NCBI RefSeq assembly: GCF_901538265.1
Contig: NZ_LR593886.1
Coordinates: forward strand, 1,426,001 to 1,490,000
DNA length: 64,000 nucleotides
Origin: Gemmata massiliana
Lineage (GTDB): Bacteria > Planctomycetota > Planctomycetia > Gemmatales > Gemmataceae
Direction: 5' to 3'
Part shown: one piece after another, positions 26,383 through 34,635 of the stretch
Layout: each line of letters begins with the position of its first letter
Numbering within the stretch: the stretch's first letter is position 1
Translations under genes and position numbers: made by a program
Notes under the pieces: generated by a model
Seen by the model: only the letters and a program-made list of their open reading frames with translations
Database searches by the model: none
Told to the model about the DNA's origin: nothing

Positions 26383-29300
26383 TTACTTTGAATCCACGTC
26401 GAACCAGGCGGTGATGTCGAGGCGCGTGTGCGGCGAGCACTGGTTCGCGTCGGGGATCGCGTCGTAGGCCGCGGCCGCGGCCGGACCGAGGTGCGGGAGC
26501 GCGGCCAGCGGGACCGAGGTCCACTCGCGGTAGATCGTGAGGTCGTCGCAACTGTCCGTGATCGGCAGCGCGGCGATCGGGATCGCGCGCCGCGCCAGTT
26601 CTCGCAGTGCTTCGCCCGAAGTTCCCCCGGGGCACGAGAGCACGGACACTTCCGACGCGGCCCAGGGGCCGTTCCCGGCCCACGCGGGCTCTGCTTCCTG
26701 GTACGCCTGTTCGATGGCCCGTTCTGCTTGCTGTGGTGTGCGGAACCGCTCCGCGAACATGCTCGCCAATCCGACCTCGCCGAGCCGCTGGTCCAGGTGC
26801 GCGCGGGTTTCTTCAAACACGACTGCGATCACGTCCTCGACCCCGGACGACGAGTTCAGGCACACCTGGAACAGTCCGCCGGTTTCCGGTTCGAGGACCG
26901 ACTGCACGCGCCGGTCGATGTCGGTCAGGTCCGCGTCGGAAAGCACCTTGAGGAACCGGTTGACCGCGTCGCCGATGGTCGGGCACCCCGGCGGCATGAG
27001 CCGGCGGAGCGACGCGGGCGGTTCGGGCGGCGCATCGGGCACGCTCGCGCTGGCGGTCGCCATGCGCTGCCGCGCGACCGCGACGTCGGCGATCTGCATC
27101 GAGAGCACGTCGCGCACGATCTGGTACGCGGTGACCATTTGCCGGAACGTGAGCGCCTGGAACCGGGCACGCGGGTACTGACGCAGCGCGTCGGTCAGCT
27201 CCGCGGCCGACGGCTTCCACATGCCCTTCTGGTAGTGCGCGTACCGCGAGAGACACTCGAACCCGGCGACGGCCTTGGAATCGAGTTCGACCGCCAGGTG
27301 CGTGTACCGGTCGATGAGCCGGTCCGTGGTGGCGAGGAACTGGCGGAACAGTTCTTCGGTCCCGGCGAGCCGGAACTCGGCGTCGTCCACGAGCACGGGC
27401 GCGAGCGTGCGGAGGTCCAGCGCGAACGCGGACCCGGCGTCCGCCGCGGCCCGAGCGACTTCCTCTTCCAGTGCCGTCTGCGGGCGCTTCACGGACGCCG
27501 CCGGCGGCCCGAGCAACCGGTTCAGGTCGTTGAGAGCAACATGAATTTGGGTCGGTTCGGGGAGCCGGTTGAGCCACCCGCGCGGTACGAGCGGTTCGGT
27601 GACCGACTCCACCAGCGTGTCGACGCGCCGGCCCGCGCTCTGGTCCGCGGCGCGCTGGAGGCGCTCGAGGACCGTTTCGGGGTCGAGTCCCAGTTGGGTC
27701 CACCGGCTCTCGGCGATCCCGGGCATCACCTCGCGCACGCGCTTCAGATCGGGAGCGGCCCAGCGCCGCAGGATCTCGCGCCCCACGGACGCCGCGGTCC
27801 GGCTCACCACTTCGGCGCGAGGCCAGTCGAACGTCGCCACCCCGAACGCGGATACGGTAACTGGTCCCGGGTGCTCGGTGACTTCCTCGGCCGCGCGCGT
27901 TTCGTCCGTGCAGCGCCCGATCGGGGAGAACAGGTCGAGTCGGATGCGCTCGGCCGCGTCGCTATACGGCTTGAGTGCGGCGGCCGCAGCGCCCGGGTCC
28001 GGGGTCCGCTGGGCACCAAGCGCGCCGAGCGCGACGATGCGCGAGCCGGGCTTCTGAACACCCCCGGACCCGAACCGCGCGCGCGAGCCGGGATTCGGGG
28101 TACCCGGCGGCGGGGTGATTCCAACACCGGATTGCGGTACGACTCCGGACGCCGAACCGGGCAGCAAGTAACACCGGGTGAACGGCGCGTCCTGTTCTTT
28201 GACGTAGCCGCTTCGCTCGTCAAAGTGCGCGGTGAACAGTGTGTCCGAGCGGCTGTAGTGGTTCAGTTCGGTGAGCGCGGCAAAGGTGTTGCCCAGCGCT
28301 TGGGGCGGGGTGAGCGTCGCGTCCGCGGGCGGCAGGACGAACAGCCCGATGATCTCCGGGCACTCGTACCCCATGCGCTTGAGCCGGTTGCGCACGGCGA
28401 ACGCGAGGTCGAGGAACATGCCGCCGCTGGTGCCGCCGGCCAAGCTGCCCGTGATGTACACGCGGGGGCGGTTCGTGCGCCGCTTCAGGCCGGTGCGGGC
28501 CTCGGTGAGCAACAGTGCGTCGGGTGTGACGGCCGCGTCGAGATCGGCCTGCACCTTCGTCATCAGCGCGCGGTAGTGGTCGAGGAACGCGAGCCGCCCG
28601 AGCGACCGGATTCCCAGGGTTTGGGGCGCACGGGGGATCTTGTAGAGCAACTGCGCGTCGAACCAGCCCTCGGTGAGGCTGCGCCCGTTGAACCGCGGCT
28701 TCAGGTAGTGCCCGGCGCGGTTCAATTTGGCCGCGAACACTTCGTCGGCGTCGAGCTTCGCCAGTCGGTCGGCGGGGCGCTCGCGGTTCGCTTCGTCGAT
28801 GGCTTCGGAATCGGTGTCAATGTACAGCGTGCGGAGTGCCGGCGTTAAACCGGAGCGCCCGTAGCGCTCGTTGAGATCGAAGCGCAACCGCTGAATGACG
28901 CGCAGACCCGCGTTGCCGAGCCCGAGCACGAGTGCCGGCTGGAGCGGGCCGTCGCCGGACAGTTCCGGGGGCGCGGGGGTGAATACCGGGCCGTAAGTTT
29001 CGCCGCGCTGGGGGGTGTCGTCGGTCAATGACAGCGACGAGAACACGGACCCGGGCGCGGGCGGAACGCTAATCAGGTTGGGGGTTTCGGATTCGGACGT
29101 GTTGAACCGCCCGGGTGCGGAGATGCCGCTCAGCGGCGGGGCGCCGGCCAACGCGCGCACGAACGCGGAAACGTTCGGCCACCGGTCCTCCGGCTTCTTG
29201 GCCAGCGCGCGAGCGAGCGCGGGACGGTCCGCGGGCGGGCTGGGGTCCAGGTACGGCGGCAGGCTCAAGTGCTGCATGAGCAGTTGGCTCATGCTGCTGC

Positions 29301-29958
29301 CGTCGAACGGGCGCGCCCCGGTGAGCAGTTCCTGGTACACGCACGCCAGACTGTACTGGTCGCAGTAGCGGGTAATCACGCCGTCGAACGTTTCGGGGGC
29401 CGCGTATACCGGCGTGATGCCGCCGGTGACCTGGGCCATCAGCCCTTGCAGATCCTTGACCTGCCCGAAGTCGGCCACCTTCACGTGGTTGTAGAGCAGG
29501 AACAGGTTCTGTGGCTTGATGTCCAGGTGCTGGAGCTGGAACTGGTCGTTGAACAGGTCCAGCACCTCCGCGATCTCGGCCATGTACTGGAGCAGCTCGT
29601 CGCGCGGGATGCCGATGAGCCCCGCCTCGCGGCACGCGCGGAACCGGTCCCAGAGGTTGCAGTCGGCCAGCTCCATCACGATCATGAGCCGGCCGTCGAT
29701 GATGTCGAAGCGGTCGAGCGCGAGGAGGTACGGGTGCCGGACCTGCTTCACGCGCTTGAGTGATTTGAGTTCCTGCTCGGCGTAGCGCACGAGGTCGCTA
29801 TCTTTGGACCGCAGGTCGCCGTGGATGATCTTGACGGCCTTGAAGATCCCGCCGGGGGCCTCGCAGCGCCAAACTTCTCCGAACCCGCCCGCGCCGAGGC
29901 GATCGAGGAGCTTGTAACCGGGGATCGGCTCGACCTGGGCTTCGGGACGAACGAACAT
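26383..29958 (-). CDS. Ser/Thr protein kinase fused to a tubulin/FtsZ-like domain
   Basis: 1191 aa. Residues about 14-275 are a kinase: LGAGGFGEVW loop (21-30), Lys43 in AVKII, catalytic HLDIKPQN (144-151; Leu replaces Arg of HRD), DFG (163-165) and APE (187-189). After a linker, residues about 340-900 match the 'tubulin-like' family: nucleotide-binding start LVLGLGNAGLRVIQRLR (343-359), acidic TLYIDTDSEA, and a GSLAGGTSGG loop (504-513) equivalent to the tubulin/FtsZ GGGTG(T/S)G signature. The C-terminal 300 residues are helical with no clear family. It could phosphorylate partners while binding GTP; polymerisation is inference. The ATG at 29958 begins MFVRPEAQVEPIPGYKLLD. Confidence 0.87.
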   Translation of the reverse strand: MFVRPEAQVEPIPGYKLLDRLGAGGFGEVWRCEAPGGIFKAVKIIHGDLRSKDSDLVRYAEQELKSLKRVKQVRHPYLLALDRFDIIDGRLMIVMELADCNLWDRFRACREAGLIGIPRDELLQYMAEIAEVLDLFNDQFQLQHLDIKPQNLFLLYNHVKVADFGQVKDLQGLMAQVTGGITPVYAAPETFDGVITRYCDQYSLACVYQELLTGARPFDGSSMSQLLMQHLSLPPYLDPSPPADRPALARALAKKPEDRWPNVSAFVRALAGAPPLSGISAPGRFNTSESETPNLISVPPAPGSVFSSLSLTDDTPQRGETYGPVFTPAPPELSGDGPLQPALVLGLGNAGLRVIQRLRFDLNERYGRSGLTPALRTLYIDTDSEAIDEANRERPADRLAKLDADEVFAAKLNRAGHYLKPRFNGRSLTEGWFDAQLLYKIPRAPQTLGIRSLGRLAFLDHYRALMTKVQADLDAAVTPDALLLTEARTGLKRRTNRPRVYITGSLAGGTSGGMFLDLAFAVRNRLKRMGYECPEIIGLFVLPPADATLTPPQALGNTFAALTELNHYSRSDTLFTAHFDERSGYVKEQDAPFTRCYLLPGSASGVVPQSGVGITPPPGTPNPGSRARFGSGGVQKPGSRIVALGALGAQRTPDPGAAAAALKPYSDAAERIRLDLFSPIGRCTDETRAAEEVTEHPGPVTVSAFGVATFDWPRAEVVSRTAASVGREILRRWAAPDLKRVREVMPGIAESRWTQLGLDPETVLERLQRAADQSAGRRVDTLVESVTEPLVPRGWLNRLPEPTQIHVALNDLNRLLGPPAASVKRPQTALEEEVARAAADAGSAFALDLRTLAPVLVDDAEFRLAGTEELFRQFLATTDRLIDRYTHLAVELDSKAVAGFECLSRYAHYQKGMWKPSAAELTDALRQYPRARFQALTFRQMVTAYQIVRDVLSMQIADVAVARQRMATASASVPDAPPEPPASLRRLMPPGCPTIGDAVNRFLKVLSDADLTDIDRRVQSVLEPETGGLFQVCLNSSSGVEDVIAVVFEETRAHLDQRLGEVGLASMFAERFRTPQQAERAIEQAYQEAEPAWAGNGPWAASEVSVLSCPGGTSGEALRELARRAIPIAALPITDSCDDLTIYREWTSVPLAALPHLGPAAAAAYDAIPDANQCSPHTRLDITAWFDVDSK

Positions 29959-30281
29959 TCGGGCGGCCCCGGAACGGAGGGGAGCTTGGGTGCGGACGTA
30001 CTAGTGGAACCGTAGCACAGTATTTCCGGCCGAGTCTGAAGAACCCGCGGGATGGGAAGAGCTGAAATTTCGTGCGGGATCGAAATCGAGTGGCTTAAGA
30101 ATGGGCGAACGTTAGTTCGATTCCCTAACTATGTTGGCTTTCGGTTACTTGCGAACGGTGTGGCGCGGCCCGCGGCATTCTGGGCGAACGGCCGGTGTAA
30201 GCCGGCACGGTGTTGGGCACAGGCGCGGAGGAGAACTTTTGGCAGGATCGACAGGATTCTGAAGCAAGTGTCCCATTCGGT
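29959..30281. other. Intergenic region upstream of the kinase-tubulin gene
   Basis: Holds the promoter region of the minus-strand kinase gene and the 3' end of the next one. At 30241-30260 it contains a GGCAGGATCGACAGGATTCT motif, a single copy of the AGGATTAACAGGAT-type sequence present in the large palindrome at 41567-41870. AAGCAAGTG/CACTTGCTT (30262-30290) forms a hairpin overlapping the stop of the next gene. Confidence 0.5.
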
Positions 30282-31175
30282 TCACTTGCTTTCCAAACTC
30301 AGGTAGTAGTCGATTTCGGCACGGAGCCGCTCTCGTTCGCGGCTGCTCTCGGAGATCGGGTCCACGAGTCGCTTCGCGTCCCTGTACTCTCCGCGTTCGC
30401 ACAGCAGTTGCGCCGTGAGCAGATCAAATTCTTCACGCGCGACGGCGGGCAATGTGGCCCGGTGCTTGGTAACAGCCTCCATCGCGAACCGGCGGGCTTT
30501 CGCCGCTCCTGCGAATTCGAGGTCACGCAGAACGCGCGCCTGGGCGATTAGTTGGGCCGCATTGGTCCCAGTTAACCGGTCCTGGGCTTCAGGCATCACT
30601 TTCAGATCCTCTTCGTTCGAGACCCCGCTCGTTACTCGCCTCTCAATGAGGTGGGCGTAATCATCCAGTGCCTTCTTGAGTTGTTTCGAGGGGGCCGTTA
30701 TTTCGAGCGTGACTGGTTCGGACGTAATGACCTCGTCACCGATCGCGACCGCGAGCCGGAGTCGCCACTTACCGGCCGTGTGAAAGGTTGGTGCCAATGC
30801 ACCATGCCCGCTTAAACGTTCATAACGAACGATACTCTCGCTCGCGCCTACTTTGACCTTTGCGGGCTGGCCACATTTGAGCCCTTCCCGGCTCAGGGAC
30901 GTCCTCTCGAATGTAGTGGTGTCCGGAGGGCAAATCTCACAGCGGACACCGCCCCACGAAGCATCGAACGGCCTGAGCAGAGCAACCGCTTCCTTTCCTT
31001 TATTTCGGAGGATTCCCTTGATGATAACTGGATCGCCAACGTAAAGGGACGTCGTGGCGGGGGCAACGGTGAGCACCACCTGTTCGGACGCTTTCTCCGG
31101 CGGCGCTCCCACTACACGCTCGGGGGTAACATTCGCACAGATCAGCGCGAACAGAAGGGAGACCCGACGGGGCAT
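30282..31175 (-). CDS. Exported protein of unknown function
   Basis: 297 aa with a signal peptide (MPRRVSLLFALICANVTPERVVGA, cleavage near residue 24). Residues about 30-160 look like an Ig-like beta sandwich (LYVGDPVIIKGILRNKGKEA, HTAGKWRLRLAVAIGDEVIT). Residues about 165-297 are helical, TPR-like (AQLIAQARVLRDLEFAGAAK, LLTAQLLCERGEYRDAKRLV). No named family recognised. Periplasmic location is inferred. Confidence 0.75.
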   Translation of the reverse strand: MPRRVSLLFALICANVTPERVVGAPPEKASEQVVLTVAPATTSLYVGDPVIIKGILRNKGKEAVALLRPFDASWGGVRCEICPPDTTTFERTSLSREGLKCGQPAKVKVGASESIVRYERLSGHGALAPTFHTAGKWRLRLAVAIGDEVITSEPVTLEITAPSKQLKKALDDYAHLIERRVTSGVSNEEDLKVMPEAQDRLTGTNAAQLIAQARVLRDLEFAGAAKARRFAMEAVTKHRATLPAVAREEFDLLTAQLLCERGEYRDAKRLVDPISESSRERERLRAEIDYYLSLESK

Positions 31176-31333
31176 AGCGCGCTCCTTCGGCCAACTCGTA
31201 CTACTTCGGGCGGGGGGACGTGTTCGGCCCGGTCTGTAAGTGCTTCCTCAAATCAGAACGAGGATGTGTCTCACTTGTTGGTCAAAATATGGCCGACGGG
31301 AAGGGGATCGCCCTGACACGTGGGTGCCGACCG

Positions 31334-33175
31334 TCACCGCACTTCGGCGTCCTTCTGCCACACCGCGGCGAGCAGGTGCAATCGGCGAACGATGCGTTCC
31401 GCCAGACCGACGCCCGCGACGCCCGCACCGATTAGCCCCGCGACCAGCACGCGGAACCCCAGCGTGAGCGCGGTATCTGCGAGCGTCAGCAGCAGCACTG
31501 CCCCCACGAGCGGCACGCCGCTCGCCAGTGTTACCATCGCGCCAAAGGGAGCCGTCAGCGGGTAGACCTCGTTCCAGCCCTTTGTCGGGGTGTACGTGTC
31601 CGCGTTCCCCAATTGCGGGTACAGCGCGCGGAGCACCACGTAGGCGATGCTCAGGTAACTGAACACGACGCCGATGAGCCCCCCCAGAGAGAACGAGATG
31701 AAGTAGTGCGCGTACAACTGCCACGGAATCGGGCCGGCGCACACGTCGATGACGATCGGGAAGATCAGTGCGCCGGGGAACCAGCCGATCGCACCGAGGG
31801 CCGCCGCGCGCCAGCACAGTTGACACACCTGCGCGCGAAAAGCGTCGAGTTCCGGGCCGGACATGGTCGCCACTTTCGGGAGCTGGCGCTTCACTTGCCG
31901 GAACAGGTAAAGTGCGGTGCCGCCGAAAACGGGGTACGCGATCAAGTTGTACACGATCACGAGCCACGCGAACACGATTCCCTGCTCGGTGGTCAGGCGC
32001 ACTTCGACCGCGTTGTAGCTGATCTGCACGAGGGACGCGATCACGTGCGGGAGGATGCCCGCCACGGCCAGCGCGTAGAGCGGGAACGCGGTCGCCCACC
32101 GGCCGATCGGGGACGGCGCGGGAAGGGTGCGCCGCGCGGTCAGTAGCTGCCTCGCGCTCGCCAGTGCGGTCGCGAGTTCCGTCGCGGTCTGGTACCGGTG
32201 GGTCGGCTCGGGATCGATCGCCCGGCAAATCACCGCGGCCAGTTCGCGCGGCACGTGGGTCATCGCGTCGGGGACCGTTCGCACTTCGGGCAAAGTGGCA
32301 CGGGCGGGCACGGTTCCCTGAGCGATCGTTTCTTTCGTTTCGGAAACGTTGTGTTGGAGCGTGGGGCGGGTGCCGGTGGCGAGTTCGTACAGCACCACGC
32401 CGAGCGAATAAACGTCGCACCGCTCGTCGGCCTTCCCGCCGGGCAAGTTGAGCATCACCGCGCGGTACTCGGGGGCCATGTACGCGAGCGTCCCGCCGTA
32501 CCGCGTGTCTTCGGGGTTGTGCCGCGTGCGGTCGAACGCCACGTTGAAGTCGGCGAGCATCGGCCGACCGTAGGGCGTGAGCAGGATGTTACCGGGCTTG
32601 ATGTCGCAGTGCAGGATGCCGTTCGCGTGCGCGAACGCGAGCGCTTCGGCCATGCGGCCGCCGAGTCGACACACGGCTTGCGGGAAGTCGTCGGCTTCGA
32701 GTGCCTCGCGGTCGCGGAGCGCGGCGGGGTCGAACCCCGGGTCACCGCGGCGCAACTGGTCGAGCGCATCGAGTAGCGCCCGGCCCGATTCCGGGACGCG
32801 CCCGCCCTCGAACACGCGCCGAATGATGACCCCGAGGTCCGCGCCGGGCACGTACTGAAGACACAACCCGCTTAGCCCGCTCGGTGGGTCGAGGAACGCG
32901 GAGTAGACCTTCACGATGTGGTCGTGCTCCAGCCCCGCGAGCACCTGGCCCTCGTTGTGTCCCGTCGGTTCGCCGTCCATGACCTTGAGCGCGACGTGGC
33001 GCTCGAGAGACACTTGTCGCGCGAGAAAGACCTGCCCGAAAGACCCCTGGCCGAGTTTGGAGATGACCTCGAAATCGCCGAAGCGCTTCGGGACCGCGTC
33101 CGCGTAGGTCCACGCGGGCGGCCCGGTCGCGGCTTTCGTTCCCTCTTGGTGCGGCCGTTCGGGTAGCGTACTCAT
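31334..33175 (-). CDS. Membrane-bound Ser/Thr protein kinase
   Basis: 613 aa from ATG 33175 (AGGGGA site; the frame extends 56 codons upstream without homology). The N-terminal kinase domain has LGQGSFGQVFLA, Lys in HVALKVMD, HCDIKPGNILL (Cys replaces Arg of HRD), ADFNVAFD (DFN instead of DFG) and YMAPEY. The C-terminal part (about 370-613) has about six transmembrane segments (FPLYALAVAGILPHVIASLV, GIVFAWLVIVYNLIAYPVFG, LIFPIVIDVCAGPIPWQLYA, GLIGVVFSYLSIAYVVLRAL and two more). The membrane domain might sense a signal. Metal-binding Asp of DFN is kept, so activity is possible. Confidence 0.9.
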   Translation of the reverse strand: MSTLPERPHQEGTKAATGPPAWTYADAVPKRFGDFEVISKLGQGSFGQVFLARQVSLERHVALKVMDGEPTGHNEGQVLAGLEHDHIVKVYSAFLDPPSGLSGLCLQYVPGADLGVIIRRVFEGGRVPESGRALLDALDQLRRGDPGFDPAALRDREALEADDFPQAVCRLGGRMAEALAFAHANGILHCDIKPGNILLTPYGRPMLADFNVAFDRTRHNPEDTRYGGTLAYMAPEYRAVMLNLPGGKADERCDVYSLGVVLYELATGTRPTLQHNVSETKETIAQGTVPARATLPEVRTVPDAMTHVPRELAAVICRAIDPEPTHRYQTATELATALASARQLLTARRTLPAPSPIGRWATAFPLYALAVAGILPHVIASLVQISYNAVEVRLTTEQGIVFAWLVIVYNLIAYPVFGGTALYLFRQVKRQLPKVATMSGPELDAFRAQVCQLCWRAAALGAIGWFPGALIFPIVIDVCAGPIPWQLYAHYFISFSLGGLIGVVFSYLSIAYVVLRALYPQLGNADTYTPTKGWNEVYPLTAPFGAMVTLASGVPLVGAVLLLTLADTALTLGFRVLVAGLIGAGVAGVGLAERIVRRLHLLAAVWQKDAEVR

Positions 33176-33619
33176 CGGTCCCCTGCGACGTGAAGCAGTA
33201 CGCTCTTGTTTTACCACACGGTTCAGTGGCGTTGTGTGCTTCACGCAAATGCGAATACCGGACCAGATACAGATTGTGCCTTTATTTTTTCTTGCCGGTA
33301 GCGTATAGTGTAAATATGTTTCAGGCGCCGGCTTCGGGGACAAGATGGCGGCACTTGAGAGGTGAGAGCCCGAGCCGATGGGCTAACAATAATTACAGTA
33401 GCGATGCGGCATAAAGCGTTTTATGATGTGATCTTGCGTCGAAATAGGTAGCTGATAGTCGGTCCGGGAATGTTAGTAAATGTTAGCTGCGCGTGTTCGA
33501 GGCCTGGACGTGTGCGGGCTTGCACGCACAAACGCTGACGAGTGAGCGAAACCACTCCCAACCACTCGTCAGCGGTACCGGTCCTGTTTTTCCTTTTTCC
33601 TTTTCTCTTTTGCCTTGTT
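33176..33619. other. AT-rich gap with TGTTAGC repeats and a hairpin
   Basis: Region of low GC between two kinase genes. GGGCTAACAATA near 33380 and GAATGTTAGTAAATGTTAGC near 33468-33487 repeat the arrangement found at 8344-8386. A 12-bp perfect hairpin (CGCTGACGAGTG 33533-33544 / CACTCGTCAGCG 33563-33574, 18-nt loop) is followed on the plus strand by a long T/C tract (33585-33620). It may terminate transcription coming from either side. Confidence 0.5.
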
Positions 33620-34477
33620 TCAGTCTTCCAACTCCGCCGGGTCGTCGAGTTTGGCCGCGGCCTGGTCCGCGAGCTGGTCGAGCGTGCCCTGGATGTGGCT
33701 CATGCGCTCCGGGCGCTTGGTCGCGTTCGGTTGGAGGCACTCGTGGATCAGGTCCGCCAGGTCTTCGGGCACCATCGGGTTCGCGGTTCGGACCGGTTTG
33801 AGTTGCTCCTTGAAGATCTTCTTGTTCATCGGCAGCGCGTTCTCACCGGTCATCCAGCACGGCGGGAGCTGGAGCGTGACGAGCCGGTACATCGTGACGC
33901 CGAAGTTGTAGATGTCGGTGCGCTCGTTCACGATCTTGTGTTCCACCGTTTCGGGCGCCATGTACTCCGGCGTGCCCTGCACGCGGTCCTTGCCCTCGCC
34001 CTTGATCCACGCCAGACCGTAGTCGAGCACCTTCACCCGCGTCCCGCGCTCGTGGATCAGATTGTTCGGTTTCATGTCGGCGTGGTAGACGCCCTGTTTG
34101 TGCATGTGAGTGAGGCCGTCCGCGATGCGCTCGAGCATCCGGAGCAACTTTGCCATTCTTTGGAGCGGGAGCTTGTCCATTGTCTGGCCGGGTACGTATT
34201 CCAACAGTAGCTTTGCTTTTTTCGGCCCGGAGAACCACCCGGCTTCCGTTTCGAGCGCGTGGACCTTCACCAGATTGGGGTGATTGAGCATCTGCCCGAC
34301 GCGGAACTCGTGCTTCGCTTGTTCCAGGTACTTCAGATCGTCCTTCCCCTCAATGGGGACGAGCTTCAGGGCGTACTCTCTTTCGTCCTCGGCGCGCCGG
34401 ACGTGTAAAATGCTACTGTTCGCACCGGTACCCAGCGTACCCAGTACCGTGAACTTGCCGATTTTGTCGATCACCAT
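33620..34477 (-). CDS. Ser/Thr protein kinase (short, soluble)
   Basis: 285 aa containing just a kinase domain: LGTGANSSILHVRR (glycine loop), Lys in YALKLVPI, HADMKPNNLI (Ala in place of Arg of HRD), LDYGLAWI (DYG in place of DFG) and YMAPETVEHK. No membrane segment or sensor domain is present. ATG 34477 gives MVIDKIGKFTVLG, the expected start of the N-lobe. It may act downstream of another kinase. Divergent from putA at 34636. Confidence 0.88.
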   Translation of the reverse strand: MVIDKIGKFTVLGTLGTGANSSILHVRRAEDEREYALKLVPIEGKDDLKYLEQAKHEFRVGQMLNHPNLVKVHALETEAGWFSGPKKAKLLLEYVPGQTMDKLPLQRMAKLLRMLERIADGLTHMHKQGVYHADMKPNNLIHERGTRVKVLDYGLAWIKGEGKDRVQGTPEYMAPETVEHKIVNERTDIYNFGVTMYRLVTLQLPPCWMTGENALPMNKKIFKEQLKPVRTANPMVPEDLADLIHECLQPNATKRPERMSHIQGTLDQLADQAAAKLDDPAELED

Positions 34478-34635
34478 CGGGCACCGCTCGTCAGGTGTAA
34501 TGCTCGGGTGAATGGTACACGGTCCGGCGCCGAATGAAAGCACTCCTCCCCACCTATCTCCCTTTGGGGCAGGAACTTTGATTCTCCCTCCTCTGTTTTG
34601 AGGCGGGACAAGATCCGATTCATAACGACCTTCAT

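Noticed and set aside
26428-28848. Long open frame antisense to the kinase-tubulin gene (806 codons)
   Set aside because: Shadow of the coding strand; Arg/Glu/Val-rich composition without motifs.
30100-30145. GTTAGTTCGATTCCCTAAC looks like a tRNA T-arm
   Set aside because: The loop is 9 nt, and no acceptor, D or anticodon arms could be found at the right distances on either strand.
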